The notes below the pieces were generated by a model that was given only the letters and a program-made list of their open reading frames with translations, was not told the origin of the DNA and ran no database searches. Made by a program: the position numbers and the translations under genes. From JAWLFI01 sp964626595 (GTDB lineage Bacteria > Bacteroidota > Bacteroidia > Chitinophagales > Saprospiraceae), in contig CAZVFU010000061.1 of the NCBI GenBank assembly GCA_964626595.1, forward strand, positions 1-13,313: a stretch of DNA of 13,313 bases, read 5' to 3'. Each line of letters begins with the position of its first letter. The stretch's first letter is position 1. This document shows positions 1 to 8,037 of the stretch, piece by piece.

Positions 1-149
1 TTGAATATTTTATGTGCTTTCGGTTAGCGCTGGGAGGGGCCCAGGCGTTGCTTTAGCGCGGCTGGGGTGCCGACGGCAAAGCCGGAGGTACGGAACCCAC
101 CGACCATAGCGCCGGCCCCAAATTTTGGGGCCGGAACCGCCCAGAAAAA
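1..149. repeat. GC-rich hairpin-rich intergenic element (left edge, possibly a dispersed repeat)
   Basis: This stretch lies downstream of the minus-strand alkyltransferase-like gene and contains no convincing gene. It is much richer in G+C than its surroundings: 43 of 60 bases over 61-120. It holds three potential hairpins: CTGGG/CCCAG at 30-34/40-44, CGGC-AAA-GCCG at 74-84, and a perfect 23-base palindrome at 112-134 with arms CCGGCCCCAAA and TTTGGGGCCGG. The heptamer TTAGCGC occurs twice, at 24-30 and 53-59. The palindrome begins about 15 bases past the alkyltransferase stop codon, so it could stabilise or end that transcript, but no T-run follows it. The composition and hairpin array resemble dispersed intergenic repeat families, which is inference. 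The element is cut by the window edge. Confidence 0.4.
112..134. terminator. 23-base perfect palindrome after the operon end (possible 3' stabiliser or terminator)
   Basis: The two 11-base arms are exact reverse complements around a single central T, so the RNA would fold into a stem of about ten pairs with a three-base loop. It sits just downstream of the minus-strand operon 2976-150. A T-tract expected of an intrinsic terminator is absent on both sides, so an mRNA 3'-end stabiliser or a repeat-borne structure is as likely as a terminator. Confidence 0.35.
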
Positions 150-479
150 TTAATCTGTTTTCCCCTCTAATGGTGACCAGAAGCGGGCATCGAAGTCTTG
201 GACGGTATGATTTTTTATCTGTACTCCTTCGGCTTCCAAGAGTTGGGCCATGCGTTCGGGGGGATTGAAGTGGTGCCGACCGGAAAGCTCACCTTTTCGA
301 TTGACGACTCGGTGAGCAGGTATCAGGGGAGCGATTTGATGGCTTTGAGAAAGGGCGTAACCGACGGTTCGAGCCGAACCCAGCGCAAGGGCGTCGGCGA
401 TAGCCCCATAGTTGGTCACGCGGCCTTCGGGAATCTGGCAGACGAGTTCAAATATTTGATGATAGTAATCCTTTTTCAT
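150..479 (-). CDS. Alkyltransferase-like protein (MGMT-family DNA-binding domain, Cys replaced by Ala)
   Basis: This 109-residue protein is the single DNA-binding domain of the O6-alkylguanine-DNA alkyltransferase family. The helix-turn-helix region is recognisable: PEGRVTNYGAIA at 17-28 carries Tyr24, equivalent to the base-flipping tyrosine, and SARTVGYAL at 35-43 carries Arg37, the arginine-finger position. The active-site motif PCHRV reads PAHRV (54-58), so Ala55 replaces the alkyl-accepting cysteine. By family knowledge such proteins bind O6-alkylguanine without repairing it and flag the lesion for nucleotide excision repair. The short length and the HHF motif after the recognition loop fit the Bacteroidota branch of the family. 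The start codon shares one base with the stop of the upstream surface-protein gene (TAATG), which suggests coupled translation. The family is clear; the role in this organism is inferred. Confidence 0.9.
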   Translation of the reverse strand: MKKDYYHQIFELVCQIPEGRVTNYGAIADALALGSARTVGYALSQSHQIAPLIPAHRVVNRKGELSGRHHFNPPERMAQLLEAEGVQIKNHTVQDFDARFWSPLEGKTD

Positions 480-2233
480 TAACGGATGAGGGTTACGTTG
501 CCTTTTTTTGTGATGGGGGTGCCCTGGCGCTGTTCAATGAAAATGCGATAGACATAGACTCCTGCTGGAACTAAATTCCCATTGGACTGCCCTCGCCAAC
601 CTTCCTGTGGTTCGTTGGTCTCAAATAGAAGACGGCCCCAGCGGTCAAAGATTTGCATCGTATAACCCACAATCGCATTTTCAAAGAGGATCAGTGGTCT
701 GAATTCGGGGTTTTCACCATTTGGCCGCAAGGCGTTAGGGACCTGGATGCGGACTTCGCGACTGGGACAGCTAATATTGGATGTGATTTGCAGATCTTGT
801 GTTCCGCCGCTTAAGGTTTCTACCTGAGCCTGGCATTCGAGCTGATAGCACAATTGGTCGTTGGGTCGCTCGAAGGGATCGAAGGGCTCGGAATAGATGT
901 CCTGATTGGGACCGACTGAGAGACTAGCTTCTACCTGGTTGTTTCGATAGCGCAAAAGGCGGCATGAAGTGAGAGTCACTTCAGAGCCGACACGAGGACG
1001 TGTTATTTCTATTTCGTTTTCGAAGGAGGGGAGCGCACGAGCCTGGATGAAGGCGGTGGAAATAGTATCAGAACGGCTGAGGCTGTCACAGCTGTCCCGC
1101 GTTTCGATGAAAAACGAAAGTGGTCGTTCGTTAGTTAGAGGGGTGGGTTGTGTTAAGCTATTGGTTTCTTGAATGTTATCAATTTGATTTTGAAGGTCAA
1201 TTCCATCCAGGGTTTCAGATCGGTTTTTGATTTGGGCATTGATTAACTCCGCATCGGCATTCCATTCCCATTGAAATTCAATAGAGTTATTTTGAACATT
1301 TGCCGCCCAAAAGTTAAGGCTTCGAATTCCCTGGCGGATATCAGGGGTGCGGACTCTCGCATTAGACCGGGCGCGAAATGCTGAATCGGGGTGATGGGCT
1401 TCAACATAATAGGTATATTCGATTTGAGCATCAAGATTGGGAATCACCGCTCTTCTTGTATCTGGGGGTAGACTATCCAAGCGAATAGCAGGACCTTGAT
1501 TTTCTGAAACATAAACGCCGTAATAAGCGATGCTATCCCAGGCTTCATAGGGTGTCCAGTCGATGATAGCTCGTCGTCCGCAGGGATCTATACTGTCTTC
1601 CAAAAAAAGGGTGTTATGAGGTTGATTTCCCAATGAACCACTAAGTCCACAGCCATCGAGGGTCTGCAGGTAATAGAATTCGGATTGCAGGTTGGCGGCT
1701 GAATTGGGGTCGACATAACTATTACTGGGTGCAGCTAAGGTGTCTATAGGTTCTGTTCCGACATCGACGCGATAAATGATGTAGTTTTTGATTTTAGGTA
1801 ACTGTGGTGAGGGATCAGACCATCTGATGAAGGTCTCCCCATTTTCCACGCTGACATAATCAATCGGTACGAGTGGGGGTAAGGCGTTGGACAGGGTGTC
1901 CGAGGGTGAGCTGAAAGTATCCGGGCAGTCTGCGGCGAGCTGAATATAATAGTATCTAAGGTCGTTGCCCGAATTAGGGATTCGGATCGCGGTGGCGCTT
2001 AAATTTTCAATAGTTTCAAGCTGTACAAATGGCCCATCCGGCATATCGCTTTGGAAAATAAGCAAGCTGTCTGCATCTCCACAACCCACGGGTGGGATTT
2101 CAAACCTGAGAGTATCTCTTCCGTCGCCTTGATTGGACACACAAAAAAGGTCGGGTGTGGGCACCTGGCTCCATAAGGAACCCAAACTGCTTAAAACTGT
2201 GAGAAGGAGAAAAGAAATGATAGATTTTCGCAT
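479..2233 (-). CDS. Secreted Fn3-like repeat protein with gliding-motility-associated (CHU_C, T9SS) C-terminal domain
   Basis: The 584-residue product begins with a Sec signal peptide (hydrophobic core about 5-20, mature protein from about residue 23). The middle consists of about four beta-sandwich, fibronectin-III-like units at roughly 27-118, 121-212, 216-297 and 303-395; they are recognised by recurring YYYIQL/YYLQT/YYVEA strands followed by serine-rich edges. A less regular segment then leads to residues 498-584, which match the gliding-motility-associated C-terminal domain: it starts VPNALRPNGENPEF and continues through IFDRWGRLLFET, GWRG and PAGVYVYRI. In Bacteroidota this type-B domain directs export by the type IX secretion system and attachment at the cell surface. 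No catalytic domain is visible, so an adhesin or structural surface protein is likely but unproven. It is the middle gene of a three-gene operon, with one-base overlaps on both sides. Confidence 0.88.
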   Translation of the reverse strand: MRKSIISFLLLTVLSSLGSLWSQVPTPDLFCVSNQGDGRDTLRFEIPPVGCGDADSLLIFQSDMPDGPFVQLETIENLSATAIRIPNSGNDLRYYYIQLAADCPDTFSSPSDTLSNALPPLVPIDYVSVENGETFIRWSDPSPQLPKIKNYIIYRVDVGTEPIDTLAAPSNSYVDPNSAANLQSEFYYLQTLDGCGLSGSLGNQPHNTLFLEDSIDPCGRRAIIDWTPYEAWDSIAYYGVYVSENQGPAIRLDSLPPDTRRAVIPNLDAQIEYTYYVEAHHPDSAFRARSNARVRTPDIRQGIRSLNFWAANVQNNSIEFQWEWNADAELINAQIKNRSETLDGIDLQNQIDNIQETNSLTQPTPLTNERPLSFFIETRDSCDSLSRSDTISTAFIQARALPSFENEIEITRPRVGSEVTLTSCRLLRYRNNQVEASLSVGPNQDIYSEPFDPFERPNDQLCYQLECQAQVETLSGGTQDLQITSNISCPSREVRIQVPNALRPNGENPEFRPLILFENAIVGYTMQIFDRWGRLLFETNEPQEGWRGQSNGNLVPAGVYVYRIFIEQRQGTPITKKGNVTLIR

Positions 2234-2976
2234 CAGTTTTTGTCTTTGAGTATTTGTTCCAGATCAGCCATTCGAAGGGTATCGGTCAATTGTATTTCTC
2301 GCATCAGAATCTCTTTACCGTTTTTGAGGTAGAACTGCTTTTTTCTGACCATCCCCCAGTTTTTGACATAAAATTCATCGCTTTTGAGATCGAGGGTGAG
2401 TGTTCCTTCCCGGTCATCCTCAATTTTGTCCCGACTCATAATGTGGGCGGCTCGGTGCATCTCGCCCATAAACTCGACAGTATCAAACCCCATAAAGCGG
2501 CTATTTCGAAAAAGTCGCTTTGTCACCCTCTCCTGATCGAGCATTTCGGTCCATTCCAGGCTGTAATGTAGAACATCCAGGGAGTCTTTTAAATCAAAGG
2601 CAAACTTATTTCCCGTATGTATGATGGCTTTTTCAGAACGGGCACCGCTACTATCGGGAAAAATGAGTAATAGTTGTTTTTGGATCCAGCCATTAACTAA
2701 GGGTTTTTCGACACTGACTTGTTGTTGATTCAGGTCTTGGTCGTAGACGGTAACAATGAGTTGGGTACTATCGGCCGTTTGCTGAAGATTGTAATACCAG
2801 TATTCTTTGCCTTGTTGAAATCCCGTGCCCTCAAATTGATGAACGATTCCCCCATTTTTAGCTTCCAGAGGTAAATAATGGTGTGCAAGTGGATTCTGGT
2901 TTTGCTTCTGGCAGCTCATTATCCCAGCGGAAAGAAGGGTTGAGATGAGTAACAAAAAGGAAGCCTGTGGATACAT
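2233..2976 (-). CDS. Putative lipoprotein of unknown function
   Basis: I do not recognise this 247-residue protein family. It has a lipoprotein signal peptide: a hydrophobic stretch at about 6-20 followed by GIMSC, so Cys22 would be the lipidated residue; the lipobox is loose, as is common in Bacteroidota. The mature part is hydrophilic, lysine-, aspartate- and glutamine-rich, and looks mostly beta-stranded. A C-terminal segment with alternating pattern (YVKNWGMVRKKQFYLKNGK) recalls periplasmic beta-sheet proteins of the DUF3108 kind, but this is only an impression. It is the first gene of the minus-strand operon, and its TGA stop overlaps the ATG of the surface-protein gene by one base (TGATG). 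That argues for joint expression and perhaps a shared surface role. Upstream, 136 bases separate it from the divergent secA. Confidence 0.75.
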   Translation of the reverse strand: MYPQASFLLLISTLLSAGIMSCQKQNQNPLAHHYLPLEAKNGGIVHQFEGTGFQQGKEYWYYNLQQTADSTQLIVTVYDQDLNQQQVSVEKPLVNGWIQKQLLLIFPDSSGARSEKAIIHTGNKFAFDLKDSLDVLHYSLEWTEMLDQERVTKRLFRNSRFMGFDTVEFMGEMHRAAHIMSRDKIEDDREGTLTLDLKSDEFYVKNWGMVRKKQFYLKNGKEILMREIQLTDTLRMADLEQILKDKN

Positions 2977-3040
2977 ATAAATTAGCTTTCAGGGGATGAA
3001 ACATAAAAGGAATTACTTCGTTTTTATAAAGACTCAATTA

Positions 3041-3073
3041 TTTAAAGGTTCCCGAGGCAAAATATTATCTTTG
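3041..3073 (+). promoter_or_regulatory. Bacteroidota-type promoter for secA
   Basis: The box TATCTTTG at 3066-3073 is an exact match to the Bacteroidota -7 consensus TAnnTTTG. An AT-rich TTTA at 3041-3044, 21 bases upstream, could serve as the -33 element but is a weak match. The secA ATG lies 39 bases beyond the box. A modest AAGGA at 3096-3100 sits rather far (12 bases) from the start codon to act as a ribosome binding site. Confidence 0.5.
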
Positions 3074-3112
3074 CACCCCCTTTTCATACAAATATAAGGA
3101 AGCTTTCAATTT

Positions 3113-6100
3113 ATGTTAGACGCAATATCAAAATCACTGAAAAAGATTTTCGGAACGAAACAGGAAAAAGACGTTAAGCGCTTTATGCCTATCGTTGACG
3201 AAATCAACGAGATTTACCAAGGCTTATCCGCTTTGTCCAACGACGAATTGCGGAATAAGACGCTTGAATTTCGGGAGCGGATTGCCGATTATTTATCTGA
3301 TATTGACAATGACTTGGAAGGTCTGCAGGAGCAGGCCGATGAGTCTTCAGATATATTAGAAAAAGAAGAACTCTTCGAGCAAATAGATGCCTTGATAGAG
3401 GAGCGAGATGATCATTTAGAGGAAGTTTTGGAAGAGATTCAGGCGGAAGCTTTTGCTGTGGTTAAAGAGACTTGCCGGCGATTTAAGGAGAATGAAGAAA
3501 TCCGGGTTACGGCGACAGATCACGATCGGGATTTGGCTGCTAAGGGGAAGAAAACGTACATAAAAATCAGTAAGGATGAAGCGGTTTGGAAGAACCGCTG
3601 GGATGCCGCTGGAATGGAGATTGTGTGGGACATGGTTCATTATGATGTTCAGCTCATCGGTGGTTTGGCTTTACATACGGGAGTTATCGCAGAGATGGCC
3701 ACGGGTGAAGGTAAAACATTGGTAGCCACTCTCCCTGCTTATCTTAATGGATTGTCCCGACAGGGTGTTCACGTCATTACAGTCAATAACTACCTCGCCC
3801 AGCGGGATGCAGAGTGGATCGGGCCGATTTTAGAGTTTCTTCATCTTACCGTAGATTGCATCGACAAATTTAAACCGCATTCAGCTGAGCGAAAAGAAGC
3901 CTATAAATGCGATGTCACCTATGGGACAAACAATGAGTTTGGGTTTGATTACCTGCGCGATAATATGGTTCGGTCGACGGAGGAGCGAGTGCAAGGAAAG
4001 CACCATTTTTGTATGATTGATGAGGTGGATTCTGTTCTCATCGATGATGCGCGAACTCCACTCATTATTTCCGGCCCCATACCCAAGGGCGATCATATTC
4101 AGGAATACGAAGGGCTCAAGCCGAAAGTGGAGTCATTGATATCTGCACAGAAAAAAATTGCACTGGAATATCTCGCCGATGCTAAGAAGTTATTTCAGGA
4201 AGGAGCTTTAGGGTACGATGAAGGAAAAATGGGTCTGGCTCTTTTGCGAGCTTATCGGGCATTACCCAAATCGAGACCGTTGATTAAGTTTCTCAGTCAG
4301 GAAGGGGTGAAACAGGAATTGCAAAAAGCAGAGAACTTCTACATGCAGGAGCAATCCAAGAATATGCATATTGTCGATGAGCCTTTATTATTTACCATTG
4401 ATGAGAAAAATCGGATTGTAGATTTAACAGAAAAGGGTGCTGAGTTTATGGCGAGGGGCCAAAATGACCCTTCCTTCTTTATCATGCCGGATATAACCAC
4501 TGAGATGGAAGCGATTGGCAGTGATACGGAACTGTCGGAAAAGGAGCAACAGGAGAAAAAGGAGACCTTGATGGCTGAATTTACGGAGAAATCTCAGCGA
4601 TTGCACTCCACTCAGCAGTTGCTCAAGGCTTATACTCTTTTTGAAAAAGATCAGGAATATGTGGTTATGGACGGTCAGGTAAAGATCGTAGATGAGCAAA
4701 CGGGACGTATGATGGAAGGACGCCGGTATTCTGATGGCTTACACCAGGCATTGGAAGCGAAAGAAAATGTAAAGGTAGGAGAGCTTACTCAGACCTATGC
4801 CACGGTAACCTTGCAAAACTATTTCCGGATGTACCACAAACTTTCAGGTATGACCGGTACGGCAGAAACGGAAGCCGGAGAGTTTTGGGAAATTTATAAG
4901 TTAGACGTGATGGTTATTCCAACGAATAAACCCATCGTGCGGGATGATAGAGAAGACTTAGTTTATAAAACAGCTCGGGAGAAGTACAATGCCGTCATTG
5001 AAGAGATTGGGCAGTTGACTGACCAGGGACGTCCGGTTTTAGTGGGTACGACAAGTGTAGATATATCTGAAAAGTTGAGCCGGATGTTAAAAATAAAAAG
5101 CGTGAAGCACAATGTGTTGAATGCGAAGCAGCATCAAAGGGAGGCTGATGTCGTAGCTGAAGCTGGACAACCGGGCGCAGTTACGATTGCTACAAATATG
5201 GCTGGACGGGGAACAGATATTAAGCTGGCGCCCGGAGTAAAAGAAAACGGGGGCCTGGCTATAATTGGTACAGAACGTCACGATTCTCGTCGAGTGGACC
5301 GCCAGTTGCGGGGCCGTGCCGGACGACAGGGCGATCCGGGTTCTTCTCAATTTTTTGTATCGCTTGAGGATGATTTGATGCGGATGTTCAATTCTAGTCG
5401 AATCGCTAAAGTGATGGACTTTATGGGGCATAAAGAAGGTGAAGTTATCCAACATAAGCGCATAACCAAATCTATTGAGACGGCTCAAAAAAAGGTAGAG
5501 GAAAATAACTTTGGTATCCGTAAAAGGCTTCTGGAGTATGATGATGTCATGAACATCCAGCGCGAGGCCATTTATAAAAAGCGAAGTAATGCTTTATCCG
5601 GAGAGCGGCTTCGGGTAGATCTAAACACCATGTTTACAAGTATGGTGGAGGTCATGGTGGAAGACTTTAAGGCAGCTCAAGATTTTCAGGGCTTTCGTAT
5701 GGAGTGTTTGCAAGTGTTTTCACTTGATCCAGAAATGACGGAAGACTCTTTTTTAAATACTAGTGAAGAAGAGTTGATGGATGAGTTGCTTCAGCAAGTA
5801 ATGGATACCTACCAACGCAAGGAGGAAGCCTTAATAAAGATTTTATTGCCGGTAATCCAAAATGTTCATGAGCGTGAGGGACACAAGTACAAGCGAATTT
5901 TGGTCCCGTTCGTCTCTGCAGGGTATAAGGAACTGCCCATCTCGGCCCATCTTCAGGACGCGGTGGATCAGGAAGGGAAAACCATCATGCGCGATATTGA
6001 GAAAACAGTGACTTTGTCTCTTATCGATGATAACTGGAAAGAGCATTTGCGTGCTATGGATGAACTTAAAGAATCTGTTCAATCGGCTTCTTTTGAGCAG

Positions 6101-6448
6101 AAAGATCCATTGGTTATCTATAAGATGGAGGCGTACTCACTTTTCGAGAATCTGGTGTTTAAGGTGAATCAGGAAGTGACGTCATATTTGTTCAATGGCA
6201 AATTGAAACTGCCTGAAGATAATCGTCAGGTTCAGGGAGCCCGAGAGCAGAAAACCGATATGAGTGGTATTTCCGCAAATAAGGCTCAGGACCCGGAAGA
6301 AATGGCTAGGAAACGAGCTGCTGCTCAAGCCGGGGGCGGTGCCCAGAAGGTGGAGACCGTAGTTCGTGAAGAAAAGAAAGTAGGACGGAATGATCCTTGT
6401 CCTTGTGGAAGTGGTCGAAAATATAAACATTGTCACGGTAAGGTATAA
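3113..6448 (+). CDS. secA: Preprotein translocase ATPase subunit SecA
   Basis: SecA is the ATPase motor that pushes unfolded preproteins through SecYEG at the inner membrane. All family landmarks are present: Walker A TGEGKT at 197-202, the VNNYLAQRDAEW and YGTNNEFGFDYLRDNM motifs, DEVD at 303-306 followed by SVLIDDARTPLIISG, the GMTGTAETEAGEF segment, ATNMAGRGTDIKL, and the helicase motif RQLRGRAGRQGDPGSSQFF. The C-terminus carries a SEC-C zinc site with ligands Cys1096, Cys1098, Cys1107 and His1108, which normally contacts SecB and ribosomes. At 1111 residues it is about 200 longer than E. coli SecA. Two causes are visible: a charged, probably coiled-coil insertion before the Walker A motif (about 65-165), and an insertion of about 60 residues after GPIPKGDH (about 330-430). 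Both are expected for Bacteroidota. It diverges from the lipoprotein operon and precedes the transglycosylase gene. Confidence 0.98.
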   Translation: MLDAISKSLKKIFGTKQEKDVKRFMPIVDEINEIYQGLSALSNDELRNKTLEFRERIADYLSDIDNDLEGLQEQADESSDILEKEELFEQIDALIEERDDHLEEVLEEIQAEAFAVVKETCRRFKENEEIRVTATDHDRDLAAKGKKTYIKISKDEAVWKNRWDAAGMEIVWDMVHYDVQLIGGLALHTGVIAEMATGEGKTLVATLPAYLNGLSRQGVHVITVNNYLAQRDAEWIGPILEFLHLTVDCIDKFKPHSAERKEAYKCDVTYGTNNEFGFDYLRDNMVRSTEERVQGKHHFCMIDEVDSVLIDDARTPLIISGPIPKGDHIQEYEGLKPKVESLISAQKKIALEYLADAKKLFQEGALGYDEGKMGLALLRAYRALPKSRPLIKFLSQEGVKQELQKAENFYMQEQSKNMHIVDEPLLFTIDEKNRIVDLTEKGAEFMARGQNDPSFFIMPDITTEMEAIGSDTELSEKEQQEKKETLMAEFTEKSQRLHSTQQLLKAYTLFEKDQEYVVMDGQVKIVDEQTGRMMEGRRYSDGLHQALEAKENVKVGELTQTYATVTLQNYFRMYHKLSGMTGTAETEAGEFWEIYKLDVMVIPTNKPIVRDDREDLVYKTAREKYNAVIEEIGQLTDQGRPVLVGTTSVDISEKLSRMLKIKSVKHNVLNAKQHQREADVVAEAGQPGAVTIATNMAGRGTDIKLAPGVKENGGLAIIGTERHDSRRVDRQLRGRAGRQGDPGSSQFFVSLEDDLMRMFNSSRIAKVMDFMGHKEGEVIQHKRITKSIETAQKKVEENNFGIRKRLLEYDDVMNIQREAIYKKRSNALSGERLRVDLNTMFTSMVEVMVEDFKAAQDFQGFRMECLQVFSLDPEMTEDSFLNTSEEELMDELLQQVMDTYQRKEEALIKILLPVIQNVHEREGHKYKRILVPFVSAGYKELPISAHLQDAVDQEGKTIMRDIEKTVTLSLIDDNWKEHLRAMDELKESVQSASFEQKDPLVIYKMEAYSLFENLVFKVNQEVTSYLFNGKLKLPEDNRQVQGAREQKTDMSGISANKAQDPEEMARKRAAAQAGGGAQKVETVVREEKKVGRNDPCPCGSGRKYKHCHGKV

Positions 6449-6571
6449 TACAAGGCAGTTTTCTGTCGTTCTCTCGGTCGGCATTTAAACAACAATACAG
6501 TTTTCGAGCTGTTCTACTCGACAAAGAGGTGGACAATGAGCGATTTAAAGGGATATATTATTACATGGCAT

Positions 6572-6579
6572 AATATTTG
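6572..6579 (+). promoter_or_regulatory. Possible -7 box upstream of the lytic transglycosylase gene
   Basis: AATATTTG at 6572-6579 differs by one base from the TAnnTTTG box and lies in the 179-base AT-rich gap between secA and the transglycosylase gene, 48 bases before its ATG. No clear -33 element was found. It would give the gene its own promoter; read-through from secA is the alternative. The rest of the gap shows only weak, short inverted repeats after the secA stop and no clear terminator. Confidence 0.3.
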
Positions 6580-6627
6580 CATCTATTAAATTAAGTTTTA
6601 CAATTCCTTCATTAAAGGTTTCTATCT

Positions 6628-8037
6628 ATGAAAAAATGGGCGTTTATAACGCTATTAGGGACATCCAGTCTCTTTTTGTCTGAACCACAGTCCAGTTTTG
6701 CTACTGGTACTGAAGAGGTTCTTACTTTAGAATCTTTGTTGTCCTCTGAATATGAGGAGCAGGTCAACAAGTATGTAGATCAGTACTATAGAAGTTCTCC
6801 GGATCGTGTAAAAGCTTTGCAAAGCCGTTTACAGGAGTACTTTCCTATGATTGAGGAGAAGTTAGATCAGGCGGGTATGCCTTTGAGTCTAAAGTATATT
6901 ACACTGGTCGAATCCCGACTTATATTTAATGCCCGATCTCGAGTTGGCGCAACCGGATTATGGCAATTGATGGTACCCACGGCCAGATATTGTGGGTTGT
7001 CTGTAGACTATTGGGTAGATGAGCGTCTAGATCCGGAGCGATCTACAGACGCAGCCATCTATTATTTTCGTGACTTGTATGAACAATTTGAGGACTGGGC
7101 TCTTGTAATGGCAGCCTATAATGCAGGTCCCGGGCGCGTCCGGAAAGCGATTCGGCGTGCAGGGTCTACTTCCTTTAATGACATTCTGCGGTATTTACCA
7201 CGTGAGACTCGCCAGTACGTACCTCGTTTTCTTGCTGCTAAAACTTTTGTAGAAGCGCATTACAAGGGACGGGATGCATCCCAAATTATTTCTCCCGATG
7301 ATTGGTGGACAACCAAAATCTATCTGGATAAGCGAACATCCTTAGTTGATGCTGCCTCGCGTCTCAATATTGAATTAGATAAGTTACGTAAATTAAACCC
7401 TGGCTGGCGTCATAGTCACATAGGAGACGGCAATGGGAAATATTTTTTACGGATTCCAGAGCGGCTACTTTCTTTATGGTGGAATAACGAGAGTAAAAAT
7501 TCAGAAATAGGTTTGGACCGACCAGAAAAAGTAAAAGATTCACAGGTTTTGCCTATGTTCTCTTACAGCCCTTACCGAGAATTATTTATACCCGTACGTC
7601 GGCATAAAACGCTCCGCGAAGTAGCGGTCGATTTGGGTTTAAACCCTTACCGTGTGGCTCTGTGGAATCGAGTTTCATTGGACGAACCGCTCAGTAAGGG
7701 GGAACCGATTCGGTTAATTTTGCCCGATGCACACGAGTGCCTGGAACATTTAATTCACTTAATGGCCATGGAAGAGCAGCTCAGTCTGACACCTCCAGCA
7801 GAAATACGCGAGGTGCAGTATTCACATGCTTTAATAGATAATTTAGGGCCAAAAGTCCAATTTGATTCAGCGGATAAATCAAGTAAGCCCTGGAAATCCA
7901 AATCTCCGATAGGACCTATAGGCATTGATGAGCAGGCTTTTGTAAATATAATTCAGCGTAGAAAGCATCGCGCATTCCCTTTTAATCATCAACAGTCGCT
8001 CGATCAGGAACTGCAGGGCTATTTTTCAGGAAACTGA
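6628..8037 (+). CDS. MltD-like lytic transglycosylase (SLT domain plus degenerate LysM-like modules)
   Basis: The 469-residue product has a signal peptide (cleavage probably after Ala25, SFA/TG) and an SLT/GH23 domain at about 70-210. The catalytic glutamate is Glu95 in LVESRL, followed by the family motif GATGLWQLM and by AAYNAGPGRV (162-171). Such enzymes cleave peptidoglycan glycan strands non-hydrolytically in the periplasm to give 1,6-anhydro-muramoyl ends. Two LysM-like regions follow: about 230-276 (LDKLRKLNPGW) and about 320-366 (TLREVAVDLGLNPYRVALWNRV). They have the spacing of LysM but are poorly conserved, and would bind peptidoglycan. There is no lipobox, so it is soluble in the periplasm, unlike E. 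coli MltD, which is a lipoprotein. Its last 19 bases overlap the end of hisS on the other strand. Confidence 0.92.
   Translation: MKKWAFITLLGTSSLFLSEPQSSFATGTEEVLTLESLLSSEYEEQVNKYVDQYYRSSPDRVKALQSRLQEYFPMIEEKLDQAGMPLSLKYITLVESRLIFNARSRVGATGLWQLMVPTARYCGLSVDYWVDERLDPERSTDAAIYYFRDLYEQFEDWALVMAAYNAGPGRVRKAIRRAGSTSFNDILRYLPRETRQYVPRFLAAKTFVEAHYKGRDASQIISPDDWWTTKIYLDKRTSLVDAASRLNIELDKLRKLNPGWRHSHIGDGNGKYFLRIPERLLSLWWNNESKNSEIGLDRPEKVKDSQVLPMFSYSPYRELFIPVRRHKTLREVAVDLGLNPYRVALWNRVSLDEPLSKGEPIRLILPDAHECLEHLIHLMAMEEQLSLTPPAEIREVQYSHALIDNLGPKVQFDSADKSSKPWKSKSPIGPIGIDEQAFVNIIQRRKHRAFPFNHQQSLDQELQGYFSGN

Noticed and set aside
5087..5488. 133-codon minus-strand open frame inside secA
   Set aside because: It is antisense to the conserved SecA motor region and its translation is low-complexity and unlike any protein; a shadow frame.
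6449..6535. Imperfect inverted repeats (ACAG/CTGT, CGAG/CTCG) after the secA stop as a terminator
   Set aside because: Stems are only four pairs, loops are long, and no T-run follows.
6536..6589. 17-codon ORF preceded by GAGGTGG in the secA-transglycosylase gap
   Set aside because: Too short, AT-rich and overlapping the probable promoter of the next gene; the purine-rich stretch is only a weak Shine-Dalgarno match.
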